Positions 26,595-36,049 of a DNA stretch of 55,892 nt are shown here, piece by piece. A model generated the notes under the pieces. It ran no database searches. It saw only the letters and a list, made by a program, of their open reading frames with translations, and had not been told where the DNA came from. The DNA comes from Candidatus Heimdallarchaeota archaeon LC_3. Lineage in GTDB: Archaea; Asgardarchaeota; Heimdallarchaeia; Hodarchaeales; LC-3. The position numbers were made by a program, and so were the translations under genes. Position 1 is the first letter of the stretch. Every line of letters starts with the position of its first letter. The DNA is taken from NCBI GenBank assembly GCA_001940645.1, contig MDVS01000037.1, positions 1-55,892 of the forward strand, given 5' to 3'.

Positions 26595-27803
26595 ATGCAA
26601 TTTGAAAGAAAAGATTTAATAAAAGTAATATTTCCAATTATACTCATTCAAGGTCTATTGGCTTTTTTAGGGGGAATTGTTAGACTAACTGCACATAATA
26701 TTCAGGATAGTGGAATAATACCTCCACAATTTGAAGCTAACCATCCTGAATTAGTTATTTATTCCTTTTTTGCTTTGCTAATTATGTTTGAGAGATGGCA
26801 AGGAATAAGTATTTATGAGAATAGACCTAAATTCTTCACAGAACCATTTCTATTTTTAATGATAATAGGAACATTGTTATTAACGTTCAGCACTGGATTA
26901 GGATCTCAAAGTGATTATTATTTAGATATAAAACAACTTGCCTGGATATTAATTTTCGTGTCCATTTTATGGTTTCTTCTTATTCAAATATGGTTTTTAA
27001 TAAAATATCCTGCTTATTTTGCAACAACCTTCTTCTTGATATTAGGTTATGGGCTTTTAGAAGCAAATGTAATAGCAATACTCTTAGAAATTATTAGATA
27101 TGATTTCGGTATAATTTACATTGCTTCAATTGCAATTATAATATTAGGAGAAAGAATAGATTTAGCACAGATAGGGGCTCATTATTCCAAAAAAGGTAAA
27201 AATGCAATACCAATACTAGTATTTTTGGGATTTGGATTTTTCATAACTGCGTTAATCGCGTTATTTTTGGACATAAAGATAGTTTTTCAATTATCCTTTA
27301 TTTTTATGGCTATTTATACAATAATTTTATTATTTTATGACATAACTCTTTATTCTGTTCCAGACGAAACACCAATTCGAACATTTCAAAAATGGGGTTT
27401 AAGAGGTGGATATATCTGGCTATTATTTGGTATTTTTTTGTTGGAAATAAATTCTGAGATATATCATATTCTAACTCAGAGTTCAGCTGTTCACGCCATT
27501 GCATTAGGATTCATTATTACCATGCTGTTGTCGCATGCACCAATTATTTTGCCAAGTTTGATTTACCAACCATTTATTACAAGAATTTTTGGAGGTTTGT
27601 GGTGGTTAATATTATTTTGGGGATTAATTGCAATTAGAGTTGGGGGAAACCTGCTGTTTGTGATTTTCGAAATAGATATAAGCTTGTATATTGAACTCAC
27701 TGGTTATTTATCAATACCTGTGATATTAGGATATCTAATTGCTCTGATTTATGAGATGAGAAAAAATGTCAAAATGGGAAATAAAATAATAGGGAATTTG
27801 TAA
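26595..27803 (+). CDS. Polytopic membrane protein, possibly NnrS/heme-copper-oxidase-like, 402 aa
   Basis: About eleven or twelve hydrophobic spans cover the length. Histidines sit inside or at the edges of spans (RLTAHNIQ, EANHPELV, AVHAIALGF, LLSHAPIILP), a spacing reminiscent of NnrS and of the heme-copper oxidase fold, where such residues bind heme. No full catalytic set (two His plus Tyr for copper) can be confirmed. The gene follows the CDF transporter after 45 bases on the same strand, suggesting co-transcription and a link to metal or NO/heme chemistry. The nearby hemerythrin is consistent but proves nothing. Confidence 0.6.
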   Translation: MQFERKDLIKVIFPIILIQGLLAFLGGIVRLTAHNIQDSGIIPPQFEANHPELVIYSFFALLIMFERWQGISIYENRPKFFTEPFLFLMIIGTLLLTFSTGLGSQSDYYLDIKQLAWILIFVSILWFLLIQIWFLIKYPAYFATTFFLILGYGLLEANVIAILLEIIRYDFGIIYIASIAIIILGERIDLAQIGAHYSKKGKNAIPILVFLGFGFFITALIALFLDIKIVFQLSFIFMAIYTIILLFYDITLYSVPDETPIRTFQKWGLRGGYIWLLFGIFLLEINSEIYHILTQSSAVHAIALGFIITMLLSHAPIILPSLIYQPFITRIFGGLWWLILFWGLIAIRVGGNLLFVIFEIDISLYIELTGYLSIPVILGYLIALIYEMRKNVKMGNKIIGNL

Positions 27804-28017
27804 GAGATCATGAAAAAAGAAAAAAATTAGGAATCTGAAGATATTTTGCAATTTAATCTGGACTTGCTAAATTTAAGATAACAAAATTCATCATTTGTTT
27901 CAAATATTCGTAATTTCTAGCGTTAACAAGCAAGAAAATTATTGTATAAAAATATAAATGATGATTTAAAAAATAATTAATTATTCTTTTAAAATAAAGT
28001 AATGGAATGAAATATTC

Positions 28018-28395
28018 ATGTCAGTTTCAATAAAAGAAGTGATGATTAAAGATATTGTGTCACTTCCATTAAATAAAACTTTACTAGATGCGGCTAACGA
28101 GATGAACACACATTCAATAGGCTCTATAGTAATATTAGATACATTTTCTAAACCAATAGGACTAATCACACCTTTTGATGTTATCGAACATATGTTAAAC
28201 AAGAGAGATATTAATGAAATATTGTTGAAGTCATTTGAAAAACCATTAATAGTAGTGAACGAAAATGATAAAGTAACAGCAGCAGCAATAAAATTTTTAA
28301 AATATAATATTCACCATTTAGCAGTAACAAATAATAACGGGGATTTAGTTGGAGTAATATCAACATACGATCTAGCGAAGGTTATTGTAAATTAG
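28018..28395 (+). CDS. Two-CBS-domain protein, 125 aa
   Basis: The protein is a bare CBS pair. The first CBS (VSIKEVMIKDIVSLPL... IGSIVILD...KPIGLITPFDVIEHML) and second (FEKPLIVVNENDKV... HHLAVTNNNGDLVGVISTYDLAKVI) each have the usual terminal 'G(l/v)I(t/s)..D' turn. Such pairs bind adenine nucleotides and regulate partners, for which no direct candidate is seen. ATG at 28018; a TATA-like aaaaatataaatg (about 27946) lies upstream. Confidence 0.88.
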   Translation: MSVSIKEVMIKDIVSLPLNKTLLDAANEMNTHSIGSIVILDTFSKPIGLITPFDVIEHMLNKRDINEILLKSFEKPLIVVNENDKVTAAAIKFLKYNIHHLAVTNNNGDLVGVISTYDLAKVIVN

Positions 28396-28430
28396 GAAAC
28401 TTATTTAATTAGTGAAAATCTGTTTTTGAG

Positions 28431-29054
28431 TTATTTGTACAGATTTGTAAGGTTCTTTAAATTTTCTAATTGCTTTTCAATAGTATTTTTTCCTATCGAT
28501 TCTTCAACATTGAGAAATTTTTTTGTAATTTTTTCTTTTAGGAGAGTATTCAAATGCCCTTGAATTGTTGGAAAAAGAATTTTGTCTTCTTTTTCAATAT
28601 GTTGAGTGAGTAAATCAATATAATCCCAAATTAATTCTTTTAGTTTATCTTCTGTCTGTTCATTAAGAGGTATACTAATCGGTTTTAGAATGTTTTTAAT
28701 TTCATTGATCAAATATCTTCCTTGATCATGTTCATCTTCAATTTCGTTTATAATCTGATGATTTTGAAAAAATTCTAATTTATTTAACTCAAAAAAGAGT
28801 ATTTCTTCTTCTTTACCATGATGAAATTTGTCTGCGTAAGCAGATAAGAAATCCAAAATGTTTTTCAAGTTATCTAATGATTTGTTCAAATCTTCTTCAT
28901 TATTTTCGATCAAATTAGTTAAAACGTTTAGCATGCTTTTGATATGAACATGTTCATTTAATAGTTGTTCAATCGGATCCAAAAAATCACCTAAATATCG
29001 TTTGGATTTGAGTATTGCAATCAGTTTGATTTTCCCTTGAAATAGAAAAACCAC
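28431..29054 (-). CDS. Hemerythrin-like HHE-domain protein, 207 aa
   Basis: A four-helix hemerythrin pattern provides the di-iron ligands: NEHVHIKSML (first His), KFHHGKEEEILFFEL (HxxxE), IEDEHDQGRYL and LLTQHIEKEDKILFP (HxxxxD). Family members bind O2, NO or iron, or repair iron-sulfur centres. In an anaerobe with many Fe-S enzymes next door, a protective role is reasonable. The start shown is GTG (29054), which overlaps the DUF35 gene by 34 bases; a TTG at 28980-28982, just before DPIEQLLNEH, gives a start closer to the domain. Confidence 0.83.
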   Translation of the reverse strand: MVFLFQGKIKLIAILKSKRYLGDFLDPIEQLLNEHVHIKSMLNVLTNLIENNEEDLNKSLDNLKNILDFLSAYADKFHHGKEEEILFFELNKLEFFQNHQIINEIEDEHDQGRYLINEIKNILKPISIPLNEQTEDKLKELIWDYIDLLTQHIEKEDKILFPTIQGHLNTLLKEKITKKFLNVEESIGKNTIEKQLENLKNLTNLYK

Positions 29055-29419
29055 TCATTTTCAATTGATTCAAATTCAATGGTTAATTTTTTATCGACTT
29101 CCAAATCTTTAAGATCTGTATTTAAAATTTTTCCAAAAATTCTGATATAACGAGGTTCCAATTCAAGAATACCGACCAAATAACTCTTTGGAAAGCCCTC
29201 TGGAGGTGCGTTTACTTCTGTCCATTGCTTTAAGATTCCTTCGAGAGGCAAATCAATCCAATCCAATTCAGACGTGTAACAAACATTACAAAAAGTTCTT
29301 GGAGGCCAATGAACATGATTATTATGACATTTTGTTGTTTTAAGCGTTTTTTGTTTCAATCCTTCCCAAAATTCTTTAGTTTTTATTAAATTTTTGTTAA
29401 CAGGAAAAAATTCTTGCAT
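29021..29419 (-). CDS. DUF35 OB-fold protein, partner of thiolase, 132 aa
   Basis: It has the DUF35 layout: an N-terminal helix (TKEFWEGLKQKTLKTTKC), a rubredoxin-like zinc element (KCHNNHVHWPPRTFCNVC; the first knuckle is altered) and an OB-fold (LEGILKQWTEV, YLVGILELEP). In archaea such proteins bridge thiolase and HMG-CoA synthase and present CoA intermediates. Its ATG lies one base after the thiolase stop, so the two are translationally coupled. HMG-CoA synthase is absent here, which favours a degradative thiolase complex. Confidence 0.88.
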   Translation of the reverse strand: MQEFFPVNKNLIKTKEFWEGLKQKTLKTTKCHNNHVHWPPRTFCNVCYTSELDWIDLPLEGILKQWTEVNAPPEGFPKSYLVGILELEPRYIRIFGKILNTDLKDLEVDKKLTIEFESIENEWFFYFKGKSN

Positions 29420-29420
29420 A

Positions 29421-30593
29421 TTAATTCATCCTCTTTAAAATATGAACCACTTGGTTTGTTCCAAATCCAGACAAGTTTTGGGTTAATCCATACTCTGGAT
29501 TTGCTTCTTGAATTCCAGAAGCGATACCTTTTAGCTGTTCAGTTATAGATGCTATTTGGGCAACTCCTGTTGCTCCAATTGGATGCCCCTTTGCCTTTAA
29601 TCCACCAGAAGGATTTACACAAACATCTCCCCCAGGATAAGAAAGTTGATCTTCTATAAATTTTCCACCTTCTCCTTCGTTACAAAATCCCAAGGCTTCA
29701 TATTCAAGAATTTCAGCTATTGTAAAACAGTCATGGGTTTCTGCAACGTCAATTTTTGCAGAATTGATTTCAGACATAGCATAAGCCTCTTTGCTTGCTC
29801 TAATTAAAGGTTCAAATTTTGTCATATCTTTTATTGATGCAGTTCCAAACGCTGCTGATACACGTTGTGTAGTTCCTGTAATTTCCACTTGGACTTCAGG
29901 TAATTTTTTAGCTTTATCTTTTCGAGATAAATATACAGCAGATGCACCATCAGATATAGGTGAAGCATCAAGTCTAGACAATGGATAAGATAACATAGGC
30001 GATTCCATAACTTTCTCCTTTGTGACTGGAAGCATTCTGTGTTTGTAAAAATGAGCTTTAGGATTTTTCTCAGCAAATGAATGGTTCTTAACACTTATTT
30101 CAGCCATTTGCTCTCTAGTTGTTCCAAATTTTTTCATATGAGCTTGAGCAAATAAAGTAAAACCAGAATAGGCTGTCATTCCTTGGCTTGATTCGAAAAC
30201 AGTATCCGGCACTAAACATAATCCCCGCACAGCATTTTTAATATTCTCTGTCATTTTCTCAATTCCTATGACGAGAACGTTATCTACCAAACCGGATTTG
30301 ATAGCACCATATGCTTGTCTGATGGCTACTCCACCTGACGAACAAGCCATTTCTGCTCTGTTAACATATTTAGGAGATAAACCCAAAACTTCAGTAGCTA
30401 AATTAGCAACATGAGCTTGATTTACTAGTAATTCAGGTTGACCAGCAGAAACTATAACGCCTTCTATTTCGGAGGGATTAACTATATCATTAGACAAAAT
30501 TGGAAATACTGCTTCCTCCATTAATTCTCGATAAGTGACATCCTTACGCACACCAAATTTAGTCACGTTTTGATCAATAATTGAAATATCCAT
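29421..30593 (-). CDS. Thiolase (acetyl-CoA acetyltransferase family, SCP-x-like), 390 aa
   Basis: The nucleophilic Cys is in EMACSSGGVAIRQAYGAI, the His of ETHDCFTIAEI corresponds to the SCPx/archaeal thiolase 'NxHD' type, and GLKAKGHPIGATGVAQI is the C-terminal His motif. Archaeal thiolases of this length work with a DUF35 partner, here the next gene. It could cleave the beta-ketoacyl-CoA made by the ring-cleavage and beta-oxidation enzymes of this island, or condense acetyl-CoA for mevalonate. The local context favours the first. ATG at 30593. Confidence 0.9.
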   Translation of the reverse strand: MDISIIDQNVTKFGVRKDVTYRELMEEAVFPILSNDIVNPSEIEGVIVSAGQPELLVNQAHVANLATEVLGLSPKYVNRAEMACSSGGVAIRQAYGAIKSGLVDNVLVIGIEKMTENIKNAVRGLCLVPDTVFESSQGMTAYSGFTLFAQAHMKKFGTTREQMAEISVKNHSFAEKNPKAHFYKHRMLPVTKEKVMESPMLSYPLSRLDASPISDGASAVYLSRKDKAKKLPEVQVEITGTTQRVSAAFGTASIKDMTKFEPLIRASKEAYAMSEINSAKIDVAETHDCFTIAEILEYEALGFCNEGEGGKFIEDQLSYPGGDVCVNPSGGLKAKGHPIGATGVAQIASITEQLKGIASGIQEANPEYGLTQNLSGFGTNQVVHILKRMN

Positions 30594-30818
30594 TAGTTAC
30601 ATCTTCAATTTTCTGTTAGAAAAAATTAAATCTTATAGCTATTTTTGTATTATTTCTGAAGAAATAATTTATATAAATATTTTTTTGCTCTAAAGTATAT
30701 TATTATGATCAATTATCTGATTTGAACTTAAAATCATCAATTATTCTAATTTGTTATTATTCACTTACTAGCATATTAAAATATTGACTCGTTTTTAATT
30801 TTGAACGATATCTTTTTG

Positions 30819-30828
30819 TTTATTTAAA
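30819..30828 (+). promoter_or_regulatory. Archaeal TATA box before the acetyl-CoA synthetase gene
   Basis: TTTATTTAAA lies 41 bases before the TTG start at 30869. The preceding bases include purines, but a BRE is not obvious. The 275-bp spacer also holds leftward signals for the thiolase operon that I cannot resolve. Confidence 0.5.
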
Positions 30829-30868
30829 GATTTAATTAATAGAATGGATTTCCTTGTAGGTTTAGCTA

Positions 30869-33004
30869 TTGAATTCTTCTGAAAATAGTAAAAACGACTT
30901 TAATGAAAGAATAAATAACCTTAATATTATGTTTAATCCTAAAAGCATAGCAGTGATAGGTGCAAGTAGAAGGAAAGGATCAATAGGACGGGCAATATTA
31001 AAAAATATTATTGATTTTGGATTTGAGGGCACAGTCTACCCTGTAAATCCCAATGCTAAATCAGTTAATAGTATTAAGTGTTATCCTGATTTAAATTCGA
31101 TTCCAGAACAAATTGACCTTATTATTATTGTTACACCTTCAAAATTCGTGTATCAAATTATTGTTGATGCAGTTAAATTAAATATTAAATCTGCTGTAAT
31201 TATTACAGCAGGATTTAAAGAAATAGGGAGTGAGGGAGAAAAAATTGAACTAGACATAATAAATTATGCAAAGAAAATTAATATGAGAATTGTTGGGCCG
31301 AATTGTATGGGTATTATTCATTGTCATGGACCTAAATTCAATGCAACTTTTGCTCCGAGAAGTCCATTACCTGGCAAAATTGGGTTTATCTCACAATCTG
31401 GTGCTCTTGGGGTTGTGGTGTTAGATTATGCTTCCCAATTAGGGTTAGGATTCTCGAAATTTGTTTCTTTAGGTAACACTTCAGATGTTAGTGCAACAGA
31501 TATGCTAAGAAATTTAAAAAATGATGAAAATACTGATGTTATTCTTTCTTACATTGAATCTTTTACAGATCCTTGGAATTTTTCTGAAGTAGCTACAGAA
31601 GTATCAAGAAAAAAGCCAATAATAATTGTTAAAAGTGGAAAAACTGCTGCTGGAGCAAGAGCAGCCTCATCTCATACAGGAGCGTTAGCAACTAATGAAT
31701 CTGCTCTTACAGCTACGTTATCTAGTGCTGGAGTTGTTAGAGTAAGTACAGTAGAAGAATTATTTGATTGTGCTATGGCTTTTTCAAAATTAAAACTTCC
31801 AAAAGGCAACAAAGTATGTGTTGTAACAAATGCAGGTGGTCCTGGTACATTAACAACTGATGCTTTAATCAGCCAAGGATTGAGATTATCAGTGCTTTCA
31901 AATCAAACAAAAAAAATTTTAAAAGAAAATTTATCAATAGAAACTTCCATAGAAAATCCAATAGATTTAATTGCTTCTGGGGGACCAAAAGAATTTGAAT
32001 TTACATTAGATGCTGTTATTAAAGATGAGAATGTAGATTCTATAATTGTGATCTTTGTTCCTCCCATTATGATTCACTCACAAAAAATTGCTGAAGTAAT
32101 CAATAAAACATTAGAAAAAAGCGATAAACCCATACTCGGAGTTATAATGGGACGAAATATCCTTATCGAAGAGGGAAAACAACATCTTTTTCCTATGTAC
32201 CAATTTCCAGAATCAGCTGTTCACGCATTACGGGCTCTTACGGTATATGGGCAATGGAGAAACCAGCCTATAGAAAAGTTAGAAAAACTGATAAACATTC
32301 CAGAAGAAATTTTACAAATAATTCCCAATGCCATTAAGGATAATCGACGTAATCTGACAACAAATGAAGCTCAAGAATTATTAAAAGGTTATGGCTTTGA
32401 ATTTCCCGATTCAAGAATAATTATCACAATATATAATGCTGTAAATTCAGCTAAGGAAATTACTTATCCTGTTGTTCTTAAAATGGCAACAAATTTAGTT
32501 GAGCACAAAACTGATGAAGGGGGGGTAATTACAGATATCAGATCTGAAAAGGAATTGGTTGAAGCTTGGAACAAAATTCAGAGAAGTTATGACCGTTTAG
32601 AAATAATTAAAAAAGATAGATTTGTTCTCATCCAAAAATACTATCGAGGAGGTGTGGAAATGGCATTAGGTGCATCTGTTGATAAACAATTTGGCCCAAT
32701 CATTATGGTGGGAACAGGGGGAATACTTATCGAAATACTCGAAGATGTGAGTTTTGGACGTGCCCCAATTTCACGATTGACTGCTAGAAAGATGATTAGA
32801 AAATTAAAAGGTTATCCATTATTGTTAGGTTATCGTGGAGATAATCCTGTAGATATTAAAGCCTTAGAAGATTCTGTGCTAAAATTATCACAATTGGTTT
32901 CTGATAATAGGCAAATTACTGATCTAGATATTAATCCCATTCTAATATTCGAAGTGAATCAAAAACCAATCGTTTTAGATGCTCGAATAAAGATATCAAT
33001 TTAG
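30869..33004 (+). CDS. ADP-forming acetyl/acyl-CoA synthetase, fused alpha-beta, 711 aa
   Basis: Residues 15-145 are the CoA-binding Rossmann domain (FNPKSIAVIGASRRKGSIGR). The middle holds two succinyl-CoA-ligase-like domains with the catalytic phospho-His269 in AASSHTGALATNE and IGFISQSGALGVVV. Residues about 485-711 are the ATP-grasp beta part (TNEAQELLKGYGFEFP, then VEMALGASVDKQFGP). The enzyme turns acyl-CoA, ADP and Pi into acid, CoA and ATP, the usual archaeal way to save energy from acyl-CoA breakdown. A fused alpha-beta order is common. TTG start (30869). It heads the rightward catabolic run. Confidence 0.93.
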   Translation: MNSSENSKNDFNERINNLNIMFNPKSIAVIGASRRKGSIGRAILKNIIDFGFEGTVYPVNPNAKSVNSIKCYPDLNSIPEQIDLIIIVTPSKFVYQIIVDAVKLNIKSAVIITAGFKEIGSEGEKIELDIINYAKKINMRIVGPNCMGIIHCHGPKFNATFAPRSPLPGKIGFISQSGALGVVVLDYASQLGLGFSKFVSLGNTSDVSATDMLRNLKNDENTDVILSYIESFTDPWNFSEVATEVSRKKPIIIVKSGKTAAGARAASSHTGALATNESALTATLSSAGVVRVSTVEELFDCAMAFSKLKLPKGNKVCVVTNAGGPGTLTTDALISQGLRLSVLSNQTKKILKENLSIETSIENPIDLIASGGPKEFEFTLDAVIKDENVDSIIVIFVPPIMIHSQKIAEVINKTLEKSDKPILGVIMGRNILIEEGKQHLFPMYQFPESAVHALRALTVYGQWRNQPIEKLEKLINIPEEILQIIPNAIKDNRRNLTTNEAQELLKGYGFEFPDSRIIITIYNAVNSAKEITYPVVLKMATNLVEHKTDEGGVITDIRSEKELVEAWNKIQRSYDRLEIIKKDRFVLIQKYYRGGVEMALGASVDKQFGPIIMVGTGGILIEILEDVSFGRAPISRLTARKMIRKLKGYPLLLGYRGDNPVDIKALEDSVLKLSQLVSDNRQITDLDINPILIFEVNQKPIVLDARIKISI

Positions 33005-33089
33005 TTTTACTAAAATAATTTTTATATCCTTAAAAATTTTTATAAGGTATGAAGTTAACTATTTCTAATAAAAATCATTGGTTAGATTA

Positions 33090-34325
33090 ATGTCTTTAGA
33101 GCAGCCTATTCGGATTAAATCAGCAGATTATATGAAAAAAATTCTGAAAGATTATTATTTGGATTTAAATAGAGCTAGTAAATCAGAGGGAGAATTTATT
33201 GCATGGTGTTCAAGTGCAGGTCCTACAGAGTTATTGAGATCATTTGGATTTAAAGTTTATTATCCAGAAAATCATTCAGCTATCTTAGGAGCAACAAGAA
33301 AGGCAAATACCTTTATTCCTATTTCTAACACTGCTGGATATTCACCAGATATATGTTCTTACTTAACATCAGATATAGGTGCTTATTTACAAAATTATAC
33401 ACCATTAACTGAATCCTACGGACTAGAAACTGTCCCTAAACCCGATGTCTTGGTGTATAACACAAATCAATGTCGTGATGTTCAAGATTGGTTTAGATTT
33501 TATTCTGAAAGATTAAATATTCCACTAGTAGGTATTCATTCGCCTTCATTTGTTCCTACAGTTACAGAAGCTGATATTGTTAATGTTACTGATCAGTTTA
33601 AACAAATGATTCAGCCTTTAGAAAAGATATCGGATAGAAAATTTGATTTATCCAATCTTCAAAAAATTGTTCAATCCTCAAAAGATGCTACTGACCTTTG
33701 GAGGGAAGTATTAGAATCAGCAAAACACTCCCCTTCTCCGTTATCATTTTTCGATAGTAGTATTCACATGGCTCCTATTGTCCTTTTGCGAGGAGAACAA
33801 GTTGCAATTGAGTATTATCAAGTTTTAAAGAGTGAAATGAATCAACGTATTGAAGAAAATATTGCAGCAGTTCCAAATGAGACAATTAGGCTATACTGGG
33901 ACGGAATGCCTATTTGGGGTAAGCTTAGATCACTTTCAAATTTGTTCATCGAATCTGAAGCCTGTGTGGTTGCTTCGACATATTGTAATTCATGGATTTT
34001 TAGTCAACTAGACCCACAAAATCCTTTTCGATCTATGGCCAAAGCTTATACAGAACTATTTATTAATAGAGCTGAAGATTTTAAAGAAGAATACTTAATT
34101 AAGACAATGAATGAGTTCAATGTGGATGGAATTATTTATCATGATTGTAAAACATGTCCAAATAATAGCAATAATCGGTATCAATTACCTCAAAGAACTC
34201 ATAATAAAAATGAAATTCCTTACATAACAATAGATGGTGATGTGAATGATCTCAGGTGTTATTCTGAAGAACAATCCCGCACTAGTATCGAAGCTTTCAT
34301 AGAACAATTAAAATCTTATAAGTAG
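33090..34325 (+). CDS. 2-hydroxyacyl-CoA dehydratase / BCR-type subunit (HgdA/B-like), 411 aa
   Basis: This belongs to the HgdB/BcrB/FldB superfamily that holds a [4Fe-4S] cluster bound by Cys. Recognisable stretches are LLRSFGFKVYYPENHSA, AGYSPDICSYLTSDIGAYL, and RLYWDGMPIWGKLR followed by VASTYCNS. Only one such subunit gene precedes the activase at 34353, while known dehydratases and benzoyl-CoA reductases need two different subunits; it may work as a homodimer or borrow a partner from 41445-44009. ATG at 33090 is preferred over a TTG at 33078. Substrate unknown. It is diverged from the BcrB-like protein at 42684. Confidence 0.82.
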   Translation: MSLEQPIRIKSADYMKKILKDYYLDLNRASKSEGEFIAWCSSAGPTELLRSFGFKVYYPENHSAILGATRKANTFIPISNTAGYSPDICSYLTSDIGAYLQNYTPLTESYGLETVPKPDVLVYNTNQCRDVQDWFRFYSERLNIPLVGIHSPSFVPTVTEADIVNVTDQFKQMIQPLEKISDRKFDLSNLQKIVQSSKDATDLWREVLESAKHSPSPLSFFDSSIHMAPIVLLRGEQVAIEYYQVLKSEMNQRIEENIAAVPNETIRLYWDGMPIWGKLRSLSNLFIESEACVVASTYCNSWIFSQLDPQNPFRSMAKAYTELFINRAEDFKEEYLIKTMNEFNVDGIIYHDCKTCPNNSNNRYQLPQRTHNKNEIPYITIDGDVNDLRCYSEEQSRTSIEAFIEQLKSYK

Positions 34326-34352
34326 TATAAAGGAATAATGAGAATATATTAA

Positions 34353-35177
34353 ATGGATAGTAATTATTTTGCAGGAATAGATATTGGATCCTCAACAGCT
34401 AAAGCTGTTATTATAAATGATAAGAACGAAATAATTAACTATATTGTTGAAAAAACTGGCACCAAAATGCAAGATATTGCTTTGAGTGTCTATAACCAGT
34501 GTAAAAATAGCGATATTGTTAAGAAAGAACCATCTTATGTTGTGTCAACTGGTTATGGAAGAAAAAATGTTGAATTTGCAGATACAGATATAACTGAAAT
34601 TACATGTTCTGCTAAAGGTTCATTTTATTATTTCCCTCAAAAATCAACAATTATTGATATTGGAGGTCAGGATAATAAAGTGATTTTCATAAATGGTAAA
34701 GGCATTATTAGAGAGTTCAAACTGAATCGTAAATGTGCAGCAGGGACTGGAGCTTTTCTGGAAGAAATTTGTTGGAGATTAGACATTCCAATAGAAAAAA
34801 TGCAAATTATAGCACAAAAAGGTAAATCAGTTAAATCATTAAACAGCTATTGCAGTGTTTTTGCTTCAACAGAAATATTAGAACGAATCAGAAATGGAGA
34901 AAAAATTGAAGATATGCTAATTAGTGCTTATTACTCCATAATTAGGCGTATATTTGATATGGCTCAATTAGAAAGCCCTGTTGTGTTATCAGGAGGTGTG
35001 GTTCAATATCATATTATTATTGAAAACATTCTCAAAGAGAAATATGGCTTACAGACACTTAGGCCTGAAATACCACAAATTTTACCAGCATTTGGAGCTG
35101 CATTAATTGCTAAAGAAAAATATTTGAAAAACGGAATATCAGAAAAAAAGACAGAAATTAATGTAGCGATTAAATAA
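34353..35177 (+). CDS. ATP-dependent activase of 2-hydroxyacyl-CoA dehydratase/BCR (HgdC-like), 274 aa
   Basis: An ASKHA ATPase with the BadF/BadG/HgdC layout: phosphate-1 FAGIDIGSSTAKAVI, phosphate-2 IIDIGGQDNKVI and the adenosine motif VVLSGGVV. The bridging [4Fe-4S] cysteines are in RKCAAGTGAFLEE and SYCSVFASTE. A homodimer shares one cluster and uses ATP to push a low-potential electron into the dehydratase or reductase. It starts 27 bases after the preceding subunit gene, so the pair forms a unit. The remaining motifs match known activases well. Confidence 0.9.
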   Translation: MDSNYFAGIDIGSSTAKAVIINDKNEIINYIVEKTGTKMQDIALSVYNQCKNSDIVKKEPSYVVSTGYGRKNVEFADTDITEITCSAKGSFYYFPQKSTIIDIGGQDNKVIFINGKGIIREFKLNRKCAAGTGAFLEEICWRLDIPIEKMQIIAQKGKSVKSLNSYCSVFASTEILERIRNGEKIEDMLISAYYSIIRRIFDMAQLESPVVLSGGVVQYHIIIENILKEKYGLQTLRPEIPQILPAFGAALIAKEKYLKNGISEKKTEINVAIK

Positions 35178-35199
35178 TGTTATTCTTTGGAATATTACC

Positions 35200-35628
35200 T
35201 TAGCTCATTTCTAATTGAATCATGTCTCCTTTTTTGAATCCTTGGTTGTTAAAGAAATTCAAAAGCAAAGTTTCTTTCCAGTCAACCATTGTAATGGTTT
35301 TGTCTATTTTGAGATTTTTTAATCTTTTTTGGAATTCTTTGATAATTATAGTACCTAAGCCTTGTTTTTGATGTTCTGGATCAACTTCAATCATTTCAAG
35401 ATAAGCAATTTCCTCGTGCTGTCCAAAAGCAATTTGCCTTTGTGTTGCAATTAAAAATCCTTGCAAAATTGAGTTTTCATAAACACCAAACATCAAATCA
35501 TTGTGACTTTCACTCATCTGGAGACGGAAATGTTTATCAAAATACGTCTCATGATTTTTCCCGGTTATTTTTTGATCCAATTCAATAACTTCATTTAAAT
35601 GCTCCATTGTTAATGTTTTAATTTCCAT
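35200..35628 (-). CDS. GNAT-family N-acetyltransferase, 142 aa
   Basis: A single GNAT domain. The acetyl-CoA loop is VDPEHQKQGLGTIIIKEFQKRL (Q-x-x-G-x-G type), preceded by the beta-strand YLEMIEVDP and followed by MVDWKETLLLNFFNNQGF, typical of motif B. The acceptor is unknown; such proteins modify N-termini, polyamines or small molecules. It opposes the activase gene (22 bases between stops). A TATA-like ggtttaaatatta on the minus strand (about 35660-35672) lies roughly 35 bases before its ATG. Confidence 0.85.
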   Translation of the reverse strand: MEIKTLTMEHLNEVIELDQKITGKNHETYFDKHFRLQMSESHNDLMFGVYENSILQGFLIATQRQIAFGQHEEIAYLEMIEVDPEHQKQGLGTIIIKEFQKRLKNLKIDKTITMVDWKETLLLNFFNNQGFKKGDMIQLEMS

Positions 35629-35780
35629 AAAAGCCTACTACCTTTTTTCCTTTAGTAATATTTAAACCTAAAAATTCAAATAAAAGATGATTAAAAAATA
35701 TTTCTGCTAAAGAAAACCAAAAAATATTTGTTTTTTATCTTTGTGAAGAACTTTGTATCATAATTTGACGTAACATACAT

Positions 35781-35810
35781 TGTAACTTAGTTACAAAAAA
35801 ATAACTTAGT
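35781..35810. promoter_or_regulatory. Palindrome TGTAACT-T-AGTTACA plus repeated half-site
   Basis: A perfect 7+1+7 inverted repeat at 35781-35795 is followed by a second TAACTTAGT (35802-35810) 19 bases after the first copy of that nonamer (35783-35791). It lies in the 421-bp spacer (35629-36049) between the GNAT gene and the acyl-CoA synthetase gene, about 240 bases before the latter. It may be an operator for aromatic-acid catabolism. The rest of the spacer is AT-rich, with an A13 run near 35897, and has no visible gene. Confidence 0.45.
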
Positions 35811-36049
35811 CATACCTACAAGTATCTGCAACAAATTTAAAAAGAGTTAAGGATGACTAAATGTTGATTAATCTCAATATTGACTAAAGTTAACCAAAAA
35901 AAAAAAAAGATATATTTGAATAACTTAGAAATGAAAGAAATACATTCTTTATCATTTTTTGGAATTTTTGTCAATTTTACATTTATTTCTGACTGAAATA
36001 CAAAGATTTTGTTCGGTATTCAGTTAATAACAAAATAGGTGATAATACG

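Noticed and set aside
27310..27504. Short minus-strand frame inside the polytopic membrane protein gene
   Set aside because: No motif, no promoter, and the plus-strand gene is continuous through it.
35895..35912. A13 run, considered as a site of programmed slippage
   Set aside because: It lies in a non-coding spacer, so slippage would have no coding effect; long A runs are expected at this base composition.
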